64,000 nt of DNA from an uncultured Gemmatimonadota bacterium (GTDB lineage: Bacteria; Gemmatimonadota; Gemmatimonadetes; Gemmatimonadales; Gemmatimonadaceae), in NCBI GenBank assembly GCA_902826615.1, contig CADEFN010000002.1, positions 677,344 to 741,343 of the forward strand, in the 5' to 3' direction. This document shows, piece by piece, positions 24,980 through 34,584 of this stretch. The position numbers were made by a program, and so were the translations under genes. The first letter of the stretch is position 1. Each line of letters opens with the position of its first letter. The notes under the pieces were generated by a model. It had not been told where the DNA came from and ran no database searches. It saw nothing but the letters and a program-made list of their open reading frames with translations.

Positions 24980-26941
24980 CTAAGCTACCCCCCCCATCAG
25001 ATCCCGCACCGCCTGCTCCAGCATGCCGACCTTGGGCGCGTCACACGAGCCGCGCTTGTCATTGCCCAGCTGCGTCACCAAACCCGACAACGCATCACGC
25101 CGTGCCGTGCCCGAAGCCCGTTCGGCCGTGGACAAGGCCGTTCGCACCGCAGCCAGCCGGGCGCCCGAGAGACAGTTGTTCCGCTCCAGCTGATCGGCAA
25201 AGGCGCGGGCCAGCGCAAAGCTCGGCGGCCACACGATCTTCGGCTGTCCCTGCGCGTTGAGGTACTCCCACTTCACCGTCTTCGCCGCGTCGATCTCGTT
25301 CTGCGAAATGAACTTGGTGGGCGTCAGCTCGAATACGTCGAGCCCGCGCTCCATCTCCGAACTCACGATCACACCGTTGTACCAGTACACCGACCACGTG
25401 CCCGCGCCACCCATCTGCGTGGAGTCCGACGGGCCACGATCGTGATACCCGATTTCGACAGGCTTCGCGGCATCGGTGAAGTCGAAGATCGACACGCCGC
25501 CCTGATACCACGACTGCACCATCACGTCGCGTCCCGGAATCGGGATGAGTGAACCATTGTGTGCCACGCAGTTCTCGAGCGACGTCTGAGGCGCTGCCAT
25601 CTTGTAGTAGCTCTTGAACTTCATCTCCTTGTTCTCGAGCGTGAAGATGGCGTTGGCACCCCACTCCTTGGGGTCGCCAGCGCGGCACTTGGGACCGCCA
25701 CCACCACCCCACTCGTCGCTGAACAACATCTTCGTGCCATCATTGTTGAACGTGGCCGAGTGCCAGTACGAGAAGTTGGAGTCTGCCACGGCGCCGATGC
25801 GCTTGGGATTCACCGGATCGCTGATGTCGAGGAGAAGTCCATACCCCTCACACGCACCACCAGCGAGGCCTAACGCGGGGTAGACGGTGATGTCGTGACA
25901 CTGCGTCGGACCGGGGCGGGGACCGCTGGCGGCCGGCGGCGGACTACCAAACATCTTTCGGATCATCTCGGGCAGGTCGGCGCGCAACTTGGCGCTGTCC
26001 GCTGCCGTGGGATTCCCGGTTCCCTTGCGCTCCTTGACCAGGCTGTCGAGCAGCATCTTGGCAAACTGCGGCGGCAGCACCTGCGCCTCGCCGCCGAACT
26101 CGATGACAAATGCGCCCTTGGCACGCGCGTCGTCGATTGCCTTCTTGTCTTCGGGCGACACACCATGCTCAGGTGGCGCAACGAGATCGTTGAAGATCCG
26201 CGGTGAACTCACGATGGCCGCCTTCGACGGATCGGCCAGCGGTACCTTGATCACCTCGATGCGAAACAGCGCCGAGTTGGGGTTGGTGCTTGGGCTGCCC
26301 GAGCTGCAACCCGGGAGCTCGGCGTCGGAACGAATGTTGGCCGACCCCGAGATATAGACGTACACGTTGTCCTTGTCCTTCGGGTCGACCAGCACCGTGT
26401 GGGTGTGCGACCCTCGGCAGGTCTGCACATTCCCGACATTCTTCGGGTTGGCGATGTCGGTGATGTCAAAGATGCGAAGACCGCGGAGACGATCCTTGCT
26501 GACCGCCGTCGAGACGCCCTGACCACCGCAGTCGAGACGACCCGTCATGCCTTCACCTGACACGAAGAGCAGGTTCTTGTAGGTCGAGACGTCGCTCTGT
26601 GACGCCGGGCAGAAGTACCCCACCTTGAGCGCCGGCTGCCGCGGGTTGGAGATGTCCCACACCTGCCAGCCGTTGTAGTTGCCCTGGATGGCGTAGTTGC
26701 CGGTAAAGGCGAGGTCCGAATTGGTGCTCCCTTCGAACTTCCCCGTCGGCTTCGCCGTGGCGAGCCGCGCCATCCCGGCGATGGCTTCACCAGCGTCGTG
26801 CAGCCCCGCCTTGAGACCCACACGCGGGTCGGACGTACGCGAGGGGGCGCTGGTAACGGTGGCCGAGCGCGCGCACGCCATGAGACCGAAGGCGGCCAGC
26901 ATCACCACGCGACGGGGGACGAACATCGAGTCTGAATTCAT
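24980..26941 (-). CDS. LVIVD-repeat beta-propeller lipoprotein
   Basis: This is a 653-residue lipoprotein (start ATG 26941, lipobox around Cys23 in GLMACARS) built mostly of LVIVD-type beta-propeller repeats. The recurring Asp-Ile-Ser/Thr-x-Pro turn is visible four times (WDISNP, FDITDIANP, LDISDPVNP, FDFTDAAKP). The C-terminal 100 residues form a helical extension with a few cysteines. LVIVD proteins are extracytoplasmic and probably bind partners or polymers; catalysis is not known. The gene lies 40 bp downstream of the DUF305 gene on the same strand, a pairing that suggests a shared envelope role. ATG 26926 is a possible alternative start. CGTTAGG at 25869 encodes Leu-Gly. Confidence 0.82.
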   Translation of the reverse strand: MNSDSMFVPRRVVMLAAFGLMACARSATVTSAPSRTSDPRVGLKAGLHDAGEAIAGMARLATAKPTGKFEGSTNSDLAFTGNYAIQGNYNGWQVWDISNPRQPALKVGYFCPASQSDVSTYKNLLFVSGEGMTGRLDCGGQGVSTAVSKDRLRGLRIFDITDIANPKNVGNVQTCRGSHTHTVLVDPKDKDNVYVYISGSANIRSDAELPGCSSGSPSTNPNSALFRIEVIKVPLADPSKAAIVSSPRIFNDLVAPPEHGVSPEDKKAIDDARAKGAFVIEFGGEAQVLPPQFAKMLLDSLVKERKGTGNPTAADSAKLRADLPEMIRKMFGSPPPAASGPRPGPTQCHDITVYPALGLAGGACEGYGLLLDISDPVNPKRIGAVADSNFSYWHSATFNNDGTKMLFSDEWGGGGGPKCRAGDPKEWGANAIFTLENKEMKFKSYYKMAAPQTSLENCVAHNGSLIPIPGRDVMVQSWYQGGVSIFDFTDAAKPVEIGYHDRGPSDSTQMGGAGTWSVYWYNGVIVSSEMERGLDVFELTPTKFISQNEIDAAKTVKWEYLNAQGQPKIVWPPSFALARAFADQLERNNCLSGARLAAVRTALSTAERASGTARRDALSGLVTQLGNDKRGSCDAPKVGMLEQAVRDLMGGVA

Positions 26942-26981
26942 GAATGAGGTTCGGTGAGAAGAAAACGTTGCTGCAACTCCA

Positions 26982-27662
26982 TCAGTCCTGCTTTCCGCCA
27001 AGTGCCGAAAGCATCCCTTGCATCCGGGCGATTTCGGTCGTCTGGTCCACGTTCACATCCGAGGCAAACTTGAACACCGTCTGGTTCTGGGCGGCACCGT
27101 CTGTGGCGAACAGGGTCTTCACCATCGCCGTGGCCCCCTGGTGATGCTGAATCATGAACTGGAGAAACAAACGGTCAAAAGCTTTTCCCCGCGCTCGGCT
27201 CAGCGTATCGAGCTGCGCCTCGGTCAGCATACCGGGCATCAGCATCACATGGTCCATTCCCCCATGGCTCATTTTCATGCCCTTGGGGTCGACGGCGGGC
27301 ACTGGAAGCTGCCGGTCGCTCAGCCACTGTCGCATGGTGGTGATTTCGTCGCCCTGGGCGTTGATTATGCGCGCGGCGAGTGTTCGAATGGATGGGCTCG
27401 CTCCATTCACCGGAGCCAACCGCGACATGGCGATGGCCTGGGCATGATGCCCGATCATTCCCGCCATGAAGTCGACATCGGCTCTTGTGAACGGGTAGCT
27501 GGCACTGTCGGCGCGCGCCCGGGCGATGGCCTGCGGCGAACTCCGGATCTCGGTGACCGGGATGGGGGCCGTATGAACGGTGGTCGGGCCCTTGGCGCAG
27601 GCAACCAGCAGCGCCACGGCCACGACGGCGGACGCTTGGCCGCTGAGTGTCATCATATGCAT
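26982..27662 (-). CDS. DUF305 ferritin-like lipoprotein
   Basis: This is a 226-residue exported protein with two DUF305 half-domains. ATG 27662 gives a lipoprotein signal with Cys22 (LLVACAKG). The 40 codons upstream in the frame do not look coding. The conserved His pairs are in MIGHHAQAIAM (72-73) and MIQHHQGATAM (173-174), with Met-rich stretches (MKMSHGGMDHVMLMPGM) between them. DUF305 proteins are helical, ferritin-like and often linked with copper or silver, so metal binding is likely but not shown. No Shine-Dalgarno sequence is seen. It precedes the LVIVD gene by 40 bp, and upstream lies a highly structured intergenic block. Confidence 0.85.
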   Translation of the reverse strand: MHMMTLSGQASAVVAVALLVACAKGPTTVHTAPIPVTEIRSSPQAIARARADSASYPFTRADVDFMAGMIGHHAQAIAMSRLAPVNGASPSIRTLAARIINAQGDEITTMRQWLSDRQLPVPAVDPKGMKMSHGGMDHVMLMPGMLTEAQLDTLSRARGKAFDRLFLQFMIQHHQGATAMVKTLFATDGAAQNQTVFKFASDVNVDQTTEIARMQGMLSALGGKQD

Positions 27663-27802
27663 TGAGGAGGCAGCTGCGGCCCCCAAGTACTGCACGAGGG
27701 CCGGAGAAGTTTCCCGGTGAACCACGGGAATGTACCATACCCCATTGGAGGGCGCCCGTCTCCCCTTTGGAGAAGCGGGCATTCCACCTCGGTGACGGCT
27801 GT

Positions 27803-27908
27803 CAGAGTGGCTCTGTGCGGGGACTCTGGCGCCCCAAGCCAGAGTCCAGCGCGCGACAGCGCGCAGCGGTAGCCCGCATGGCCCCGCTGGGTCTGGTCTA
27901 CCGTAGAC
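27803..27908. repeat. Multi-hairpin intergenic block containing a second cloverleaf type
   Basis: A 6-bp outer stem GCGGGG/CCCCGC (27817-27822 with 27882-27887) encloses three hairpins. The first is ACTCTGGC-loop-GCCAGAGT (27823-27845), the second GCGCGC-gaca-GCGCGC (27849-27864), and the third GCGG-tagc-CCGC (27866-27877). The first can be extended to 10 bp by using the last two bases of the outer stem. Flanking hairpins are CAGAG-tgg-CTCTG (27803-27815) and GTCTA/TAGAC (27896-27908). It lies downstream of the S9 peptidase gene and upstream of the DUF305 gene, both on the minus strand, so it could end the former transcript. Confidence 0.65.
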
Positions 27909-27922
27909 TTGCTCGGCGTCCC

Positions 27923-30247
27923 TCAGGGGGAGGGCGGCGCCTTGATCTCGTACCCTGCCGGAGGGTCGATCCCCAGCAGGTGCTTCACGAAGTAGTCCCA
28001 GGTACGCCGCACCATGTACGGCTCCGCCGCAAATCCGTGGTTCCGGTTGGGCATGATGAACATGTCAAAGTCCTTGTTGGCCTTGATCAGTTCATCAATC
28101 ACCAGCTGGGTGGCCACGGGATGGACGTTGTCGTCGAGGGTGCCATAGGTCAGCAGCAGCTTCCCCGTGAGGTTGCGAGACTTTCTCCAGTTTGACTGGG
28201 AATCGAAGGAGTCGGTGGTGTCGCTGAGTTTCTTGAGCAGGCCGTGGTACTTCTCGCCCCAGGTAAAGTCATAGCTGCGATTGTCATGGTTGCCGGCGCT
28301 CGACACGGCCACCTTGAAGAAGTCGGGATAGGTGAGCATGGCGTCGGTGGAGGCAAAGCCGCCGCCCGAGTGGCCGTAAATCCCCACGCGGTCGATGTCG
28401 ATCTGTGGCACACGCGCTGCCAGCTGCTTGATGGTGGTCACCTGGTCGGGGATGCCATTGTCCGTCATGTTGCCGTAGTAGGCATCGTGGAAAGCCTTCG
28501 AACGCCCCGGCGTGCCTAACGCATCGACGAGTACCACAAAAAAGCCGAGCTCGGCGAGCGCGTTGGCATTGCCATTCGCCGCAGCCCTGAACTGCCGTGT
28601 GCCCAGGGAGCCCACCTGCGGGCCGGGGTACACATAATCGATGATCGGATACCGCCTGGTCGAGTCGAAGTGCGCCGGGTACCAGAGCACACCGTAGAGG
28701 TCCGTCGTCCCATCACGGGCTTTCACCTTGAAGGGGCGCGGGGGCCGAAAGCCCGCCGCCGCCAGCTGTACAATGTTTGCCGACTGCAGGCTTTTCACGA
28801 CGGTGCCATCGGCCCGGCGGATGACCGTGACCGGGGGACGCACCGGCGTCGAGTACACATCGACCACAAACTTCCCCGACGGCGCCATCGCAATCTCGTG
28901 ATCCGCATCTTCGGGGCTCAGCAACTCGATCGCCGAGCCGTCGAGTTTGGCGCGGTAGAGATGCCGGAAGTACGGGTCGCGGTCCTTCTCGCGTCCGCGC
29001 CCGGTGAAATACGCCCAGCGCAACGTCTCATCAATCCACAGCAGGTCCGCCACCTGCCAGTCACCACTCGTTATGCGGTTGCGAATGGTCCCGGTGGCAC
29101 CATCCACCAGGTAGAGGTGTCCCCATCCATCGCGCTCCGACCACCAGACCATCTCCTTCCCACCACCAACAGGACGCCAGTTGGGAACACCACCGGACCC
29201 CTGATTGGTTTCGACGAAGGTCTTGCTCGTTTCCTTGAGGACACTCCGTGTCGTGCCCGTGCGGGCGTCGGCCACCACCAGCTCCAGTTCATCAAACGAC
29301 CGTTTGCCGGCGGTGAACATCACCTGATCGTTCCCTGCCCAGCGCACATCCTTCCACACGGTGTCCGACGCCAGCCAGCAGCACGACGTATTGATCGCGT
29401 CGGTCGGTCCACGGTTCACCTTCACCGGCTGCCGTGCCGCGACATCGATGACATACAGCTCCCAGGTGGGAATGACGCTGTCGCCCGGGAGTGCATAACG
29501 ATACGAGTGCAGGATGGGCCCGGGATTCTTGGTCTCGAGCAGGTGCATCAGGCGTACGTTGCGCTGGTCCCACTTGTGGGTCACCAGTCGCTTCGAGTCC
29601 GGCGACCAGAGGACAAAGGGCCGCAGCTCGGCCTTGTTCCGTTTGTTGGTCACCTGCTGGCAGCACCCGATGTTGTTGAGCCCATACCCCCAATCGGGTG
29701 ACCCATCACTCGTCAGGCGCTGTTCGGCACTGCCGGCCACTGGTCGCACAAAGAGATTGCCATCGCGTTCGTAGGCCACCATCTGCCCATCAGGTGAGCG
29801 CACCTCACTGGCTTTGGTAGTCGGCAGCGTGTCGGGGCCGGTGCAGGCATAGGTCGACACATTGCAGGTCCAGGACCGGTTGCGCCCAACAGAGAACCGG
29901 ATCGCCTGCTCGTTCTGCACCCAGATGAGATCACGGAAGGGAAGCTTGCCGGCGTCGTATGTCGTGTCGGCCGCCAGTGAGAGCGCCGACGCCAGACGTG
30001 CATGGTCGAACGCCGCCCGTTTGGCACCCGTGGCGAGATCCACGATCGCGAACTCATATCCCGACTCCGCGCGATTGCGGTACCAGAAGCGCTCCCCGCT
30101 CATCCAGCGCGGCCTCACCGCGTCGTCGATCACCAGCTCGCCGGCGTTCCATGACAGGAGTTGCTCGGCGCGAGCATAGTCGGTGCGAGTCCCCTGGGCG
30201 CTGACGAGAGCCGGGAGCAGGAGGAGAGGGAGTACACGTTTGTGCAT
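27923..30247 (-). CDS. S9B (DPP-IV-like) prolyl peptidase
   Basis: This is a 774-residue exported dipeptidyl-peptidase-IV-type enzyme. ATG 30247 begins a signal peptide (MHKRVLPLLL to LVSAQG). The 89 codons before it are rejected because they lack a signal and run back through the start of the divergent small gene. The N-terminal beta-propeller covers about 35-480. The alpha/beta-hydrolase domain has Ser627 in GHSGGG, Asp705/706 in TLDDNVHP and His737 in NRNHGF. Such enzymes remove Xaa-Pro or Xaa-Ala dipeptides from peptides in the periplasm. A paralogue lies at 34585-37026. The gene diverges from the small membrane protein, with 122 bp between them. CGTTAGG at 28515 encodes Leu-Gly. Confidence 0.9.
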   Translation of the reverse strand: MHKRVLPLLLLPALVSAQGTRTDYARAEQLLSWNAGELVIDDAVRPRWMSGERFWYRNRAESGYEFAIVDLATGAKRAAFDHARLASALSLAADTTYDAGKLPFRDLIWVQNEQAIRFSVGRNRSWTCNVSTYACTGPDTLPTTKASEVRSPDGQMVAYERDGNLFVRPVAGSAEQRLTSDGSPDWGYGLNNIGCCQQVTNKRNKAELRPFVLWSPDSKRLVTHKWDQRNVRLMHLLETKNPGPILHSYRYALPGDSVIPTWELYVIDVAARQPVKVNRGPTDAINTSCCWLASDTVWKDVRWAGNDQVMFTAGKRSFDELELVVADARTGTTRSVLKETSKTFVETNQGSGGVPNWRPVGGGKEMVWWSERDGWGHLYLVDGATGTIRNRITSGDWQVADLLWIDETLRWAYFTGRGREKDRDPYFRHLYRAKLDGSAIELLSPEDADHEIAMAPSGKFVVDVYSTPVRPPVTVIRRADGTVVKSLQSANIVQLAAAGFRPPRPFKVKARDGTTDLYGVLWYPAHFDSTRRYPIIDYVYPGPQVGSLGTRQFRAAANGNANALAELGFFVVLVDALGTPGRSKAFHDAYYGNMTDNGIPDQVTTIKQLAARVPQIDIDRVGIYGHSGGGFASTDAMLTYPDFFKVAVSSAGNHDNRSYDFTWGEKYHGLLKKLSDTTDSFDSQSNWRKSRNLTGKLLLTYGTLDDNVHPVATQLVIDELIKANKDFDMFIMPNRNHGFAAEPYMVRRTWDYFVKHLLGIDPPAGYEIKAPPSP

Positions 30248-30369
30248 GGCCACGGGCGCAGATGAGGCTGTCGGGGAGTGCCGGAAGCGGGAAACTTCGC
30301 GCCGGAACACCGCCGCGCCAGAGAGTTCACCGACTCGACCAGTGGTCCACCGTGACGTATCGTAGCCCC

Positions 30370-30633
30370 ATGTCCGCCAGCACAACCCGACTCGTCCTCC
30401 GGGGCGCGCGGAGCGCACTCGTCGGTGCGTTCCTCGGTGCGGTGTTGTGCGTGCTGGCTTACCTCCCCGCCTTGTTCGTCGACGGTCCCGCCGACACCAG
30501 CGCAGGCGCCACACGCCTCATGATTGGCGTAGTCCTTGTGGGGGCCCGCATGGGTGCCGTTGGCGGAATCATCTTTTTTCTGGTGAAGCGGTCGCTCACC
30601 GGCGAGGTCGCCGACCCTCGCCTTCACAACTGA
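30370..30633 (+). CDS. Small two-helix membrane protein, unknown
   Basis: This is an 87-residue protein starting at the ATG at 30370, after a Thr/Arg-rich N terminus. Two hydrophobic segments (about 15-37 and 48-69, the latter rich in Gly and Val) predict two membrane spans with a short basic C-terminal tail (KRSLTGEVADPRLHN). I do not recognise the family. It stands between divergent and co-oriented neighbours, with a promoter-sized gap (122 bp) on its left and 278 bp on its right. The hydrophobic pattern and base composition fit a real gene, but no conserved motif supports a function. Confidence 0.55.
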   Translation: MSASTTRLVLRGARSALVGAFLGAVLCVLAYLPALFVDGPADTSAGATRLMIGVVLVGARMGAVGGIIFFLVKRSLTGEVADPRLHN

Positions 30634-30911
30634 TCGCCAGCAAGGCGCCGCCGCTACTCGGGGAATCCCGGACACCAGGCGCCTAACGCGGGCCCGCCGG
30701 TCACACGCCGCTGGCAGACCATCGGGTCGCGCGTCCTGCGTGCGCTCCGTCCTGGCCGGTCCGCGGGGCCCGGCCAAGGGTGGTGCAGCGTGGGGCGCAT
30801 GCTAGCTTTGGCAGCGCACCTGCGGGCTCCCGGGCCCGCCGCCCCCTCCAGTACTCCCGCCTTGCCCTCCCGTCGATTCGCTGCCGGCCCCAAGCGCGGC
30901 ACCCTCCCCTC

Positions 30912-33182
30912 GTGACCGCCGAACTCCTCGCCCTGCTGCGGCAGGCACTCGTCGGCCGGTATGTCGTCGATCGCGAGATCGCGTCGGGGGGAATGGCCAC
31001 GGTTTTCCTGGTCCACGACGAAAAGCACGCGCGCCGGGTGGCCCTCAAGATCATGCGACCCGGAGCCGCCGAGGGGGGTGCGGAGCGCTTTCTCCGCGAG
31101 ATTGGGGTCACGGCACGGCTGTCGCACCCCCACATCCTTCCCCTCCTCGACTCGGGGGCCGTAGGCGAACTCCCGTACTACGTGATGCCCTTTGTCGAGG
31201 GAGAGACACTGCGCGAGCGCATCGCCCGCGACCAGCGCCTTACTGTGACCGACGCCGTGAACCTCGCGGCGGAGATTGCCGATGCGCTGGCCTACGCCCA
31301 TGCGCAGGGCATCGTCCATCGCGACATAAAGCCCGCCAACATCCTTCTCTCGGGGCGGCATGCCGTCGTCGCCGACTTCGGGGTGGCCAAGGCTCTCGCC
31401 GCCACCCAGGCCAACGATGACGCCACGCAGGCCGGGCTGGCGGTGGGGACGATGGCCTACATGAGCCCCGAGCAGGCCTTCGGCGAATCGAGCATCGATG
31501 GTCGTTCAGATGTGTACAGCCTGGGCATTGTGCTCTACGAGATGCTGGTGGGCGAACGAGCCTTCTCCGGAGGCAGCGCGCGCGAGCAACTCTTCGGTCG
31601 TCTCTCCGGCGTCATTCCCTCGGCGCAAACCAAACGTGGGGAGATCCCGGCAGAACTCGACCGGGTCATCGGACGCGCCCTCGCCGCCGACCCCGCACAT
31701 CGTTTCAGCACGGCCGCCGAGTTCGAGGCAGCCCTTCTGGGTACGGCACGCGGGCAGGCCATTGGCCTCGAGACCGGAGCCATCCACATCTCGCGGGCGC
31801 CCGACGATCTGCCCAGCATCGCCGTGCTGCCCTTCCAGAACATGAGCGGCGATGCCGACAACGACTACCTCTCGGATGGCCTGACCGAGGAAATCCTCAC
31901 ACAGCTCTCACTGCGTCGCACGCTCCGGGTCTGCGCACGCGTTTCATCGTTTGCCCTGCGGGATAGCAGCGACGATGTACGGACCATCGGGAACCGGCTT
32001 GGTGTGCGCCATCTGCTGATGGGCAGCATGCGTCGTGGAGGTGAGCGCCTTCGGGTAAATGCCCAGCTGGTCGATACCTCCTCCGGTTTCCAGGTCTGGT
32101 CGGAACGTTACGACCGGGAAATCGCAGACGTCTTTGCCCTCCAGGACGAGATCGGGTCGGCGATCGCGGGAGCGCTCAACGCCACACTCCTGCGCGAGAT
32201 CACGGCACCGGCCATGGCCGCTGCCCCCAATCCTGTGGCCTACGAAGCCCTTCTCAAGGGACGGCATCTGGCCAACCGACGGACAGCCGACGCCATGCAG
32301 CGCGCCATCGCCAGCTACCGTCACGCACTCGCACTCAACCCGGCGTACGCTCCGGCCAGCGCCGCGCTCGCTGAGGCGCTCGTGACGCAGACGGTGTATG
32401 GCGCTGCCGCGCCTGGTGAGGGCATGCCACTCGCCGCCGCCGCGGCCCGCACCGCGCTGGAGTTTGACCCATCGCTCGCCGAGGCGCGGGCCGCCCTCGC
32501 GCTAGTGGAAGCGGCCTGGGAATGGCGATGGGACTCCGCAGAAACCATGTTCCGTCAGGCGATTGCCCTCAATCCCCAACTACCAGCAGCGTACCAGGGG
32601 CTGGCGATGATGAGTCTCACACCCCGGGCACGTCACGACGAGTCCCGGGCGGCCATCGAACGCGCCCTCACGATCGATCCCCTCTCCACGGTGCTGCGGG
32701 TCACCCTTGGCAGCGCGCAGCTCTACGCCGGAAAACCAGGCGATGCGCGCGACACCTTGCTGCGTGTGGTCGACGTCGAGCCCGCATTTGCCCCAGCGCA
32801 CTACTTCCTCAGTCAGGCGCACTCCGAACTGGGCGACACCGAGAGTGCGCTGACACACGCCGAGCGCGCCGTCGAGCACTCGGGGAGGAGTAGCGAGACG
32901 CTGGCAGCGTTAGGCGTCGCACTTGCTCGCGGTGGACAATCCGACGCCGCTCGTGACCTGCTCAATGAGCTGGCACTGGCCGCGCAGAGCCGCTACGCCT
33001 CGCCGTCGCATCGGGCGCTTGTGCACCTGGCGCTCGGCGAAACGGACCGCGCGCTGGAGCTGCTGGAGGAGGCCGCCGAGGTCCGGGCCACCGATCTTGT
33101 CTGGCTGGCCGTGCGCCCGGCATGGCGCCCCCTCAAGGAGCACGCTCGCTTTAGGGCCCTGCTCGCCAGACTGCACCTCTAG
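30912..33182 (+). CDS. Serine/threonine protein kinase with TolB-like domain and TPR-type repeats
   Basis: This is a 756-residue cytoplasmic signalling protein; GTG 30912 is chosen because family members start right before ELLALLRQALVGRY. The Hanks kinase domain (about 15-275) is complete: ASGGMATVF loop, Lys46 in VALKI, HRDIKPAN with Asp138, and DFG with Asp155. Residues about 300-420 are a TolB/FlgO-like domain (IAVLPFQNMSGD, LSDGLTEEIL, VWSERYDRE) of the kind found beside adenylate cyclases. Tetratricopeptide-like helical repeats fill the remainder. No membrane segment is seen. Such kinase-TolB-TPR fusions are abundant in Gemmatimonadota and Acidobacteriota. A GGCCGG/CCGGCC hairpin lies in the 278-bp leader. 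CGTTAGG at 32908 encodes Leu-Gly. Confidence 0.9.
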   Translation: MTAELLALLRQALVGRYVVDREIASGGMATVFLVHDEKHARRVALKIMRPGAAEGGAERFLREIGVTARLSHPHILPLLDSGAVGELPYYVMPFVEGETLRERIARDQRLTVTDAVNLAAEIADALAYAHAQGIVHRDIKPANILLSGRHAVVADFGVAKALAATQANDDATQAGLAVGTMAYMSPEQAFGESSIDGRSDVYSLGIVLYEMLVGERAFSGGSAREQLFGRLSGVIPSAQTKRGEIPAELDRVIGRALAADPAHRFSTAAEFEAALLGTARGQAIGLETGAIHISRAPDDLPSIAVLPFQNMSGDADNDYLSDGLTEEILTQLSLRRTLRVCARVSSFALRDSSDDVRTIGNRLGVRHLLMGSMRRGGERLRVNAQLVDTSSGFQVWSERYDREIADVFALQDEIGSAIAGALNATLLREITAPAMAAAPNPVAYEALLKGRHLANRRTADAMQRAIASYRHALALNPAYAPASAALAEALVTQTVYGAAAPGEGMPLAAAAARTALEFDPSLAEARAALALVEAAWEWRWDSAETMFRQAIALNPQLPAAYQGLAMMSLTPRARHDESRAAIERALTIDPLSTVLRVTLGSAQLYAGKPGDARDTLLRVVDVEPAFAPAHYFLSQAHSELGDTESALTHAERAVEHSGRSSETLAALGVALARGGQSDAARDLLNELALAAQSRYASPSHRALVHLALGETDRALELLEEAAEVRATDLVWLAVRPAWRPLKEHARFRALLARLHL

Positions 33183-33195
33183 CACAACGCTGGCA

Positions 33196-34440
33196 TCACA
33201 CGTTCAGCTCACCTTCCCATCGCGCCATCGCCGCGGTGGCCAGGCAGTTCCCCACCAGGTTGATCGACGTTCGCGCCATATCCATCACCGCGTCGACGCC
33301 GAGGATCACCGCCACACCCTGCAGGGGAAGCCCGAACGAAGCCAGCGCGCCCGACAGGATCACGAGGGATGCACGCGGTACTGCCGCGACACCCTTTGAT
33401 GTCAGCATCAGCGTCAGCATCATGAGCAGCTGCTGCGACAGCGGCATGTCGATACCAGCCGCCTGCGCCACAAACACCGATGCCAGCGCCAGATACAACG
33501 TGCTGCCATCGAGATTGAACGAATATCCCGTCGGCATCACAAACGACACGATGCGGCGCGGCACGCCGAACTTCTCCATCGCCGTCATCGCCTGAGGCAG
33601 CGCGGCCTCCGATGAAGCAGTCGAGAAGGCGATCAGCGCCGGGTCCTTCACGGTTTGCCAGAACTTCTTTATCGGGATCTTGAAGATCAACATCACCGGC
33701 ACCAGGACCAGCAGCACAAACACCGCCAGCGCCCCGTACAGCGTGAGTACCAGGATACCGAGGTTCTTGAGCACGCCAAGACCGCTCTGTGACACCGTCA
33801 CCGCAATCGCCGCCCCGATACCAAATGGGGCAAAGGCCATGACGAGCCCGACAAACTTGAACATCACTTCGGAAAGACTCTCCAGCACCCGCAGCATCAC
33901 CTGACGCGGCTCACCGGGCACACGCGCCAGCGCCACGGCAAAGAGGATGGCGAAGAACACCACCTGCAGCACTTCGTTCTTTGCGGCCGCCTCGAAGAAA
34001 CTCTGCGGCACCGTGTGTTCCAGCACCCCACCCAGTGTGATCTCGGTCTGCGCGTACTGTTCGCCCGCCTCGGCCGAGGCCGTGTTGAGCTCGATTCCCT
34101 CGCCCGGCTTGATCCAGTTCACCGCCACCAGCCCCACCACGAGGGCAAGCGTTGTCACGACCTCGAAGTAGATGATGGAGCGCAACGCCAGTCGCCCCAC
34201 CTTCTTCATGTCGTCCCCATGCCCCGCGATCCCGATGACCAGTGTGCTGAACAGCAGCGGCACGATCAGGGACTTGATCATGCGCAGGAAAATGTTGGAG
34301 ACCGGCTTGAGCTGAATCCCGACTTCGGGGATGAAGGCGCCAATCGCGATCCCCACCACCATCGAGATCATGATCCACTGTGTCAGCGAAATGCCCTTCG
34401 AAGGGGCAGGCGCGTCGGCGGCTGGGGTACTCGTCGTCAC
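33196..34440 (-). CDS. Dicarboxylate/amino acid:cation symporter (DAACS family)
   Basis: This is an inner-membrane secondary transporter of the DAACS (GltP/DctA) family, coupling uptake of dicarboxylates or acidic amino acids to H+ or Na+. Eight or so hydrophobic segments are present. The C-terminal half carries the serine-rich hairpin AFSTASSEAALPQAM and the MPTGYSFNLDGSTLY signature, with DAVMDMARTSINLVGN near the end, all transport-site elements. GTG 34440 gives 414 residues. A GTG at 34491 would add 17 Pro-rich residues, but it directly abuts the repeat and is judged less likely. It is the last gene of a minus-strand series after SusC, SusD, a cupredoxin-like protein and an S9 peptidase, fitting uptake of released amino acids. 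Confidence 0.9.
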   Translation of the reverse strand: MTTSTPAADAPAPSKGISLTQWIMISMVVGIAIGAFIPEVGIQLKPVSNIFLRMIKSLIVPLLFSTLVIGIAGHGDDMKKVGRLALRSIIYFEVVTTLALVVGLVAVNWIKPGEGIELNTASAEAGEQYAQTEITLGGVLEHTVPQSFFEAAAKNEVLQVVFFAILFAVALARVPGEPRQVMLRVLESLSEVMFKFVGLVMAFAPFGIGAAIAVTVSQSGLGVLKNLGILVLTLYGALAVFVLLVLVPVMLIFKIPIKKFWQTVKDPALIAFSTASSEAALPQAMTAMEKFGVPRRIVSFVMPTGYSFNLDGSTLYLALASVFVAQAAGIDMPLSQQLLMMLTLMLTSKGVAAVPRASLVILSGALASFGLPLQGVAVILGVDAVMDMARTSINLVGNCLATAAMARWEGELNV

Positions 34441-34492
34441 GGAGGCCTGGGTTTGCGGTGGGGGGCGTACGGAAGGCGGGAATGTAACCACC

Positions 34493-34578
34493 GAGGCACG
34501 AGAGGCACGAGAAGCACGGGAAGCACGAGGTCATGATGCCCCGTCGTGCCTCCCGTGCTTCCCGTGCTTCCCGTGCTA
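34493..34578. repeat. 9-bp-unit inverted tandem repeat, copy 2
   Basis: Four 9-mers GAGGCACGA, GAGGCACGA, GAAGCACGG, GAAGCACGA are followed after a short loop by four units of the complementary type (CGTGCCTCC, CGTGCTTCC). The innermost units pair perfectly. It lies between the stop of the S9 peptidase gene and the start of the symporter gene, both on the minus strand. The unit is the same as at 24863-24975. Confidence 0.8.
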
Positions 34579-34584
34579 CCGCCC

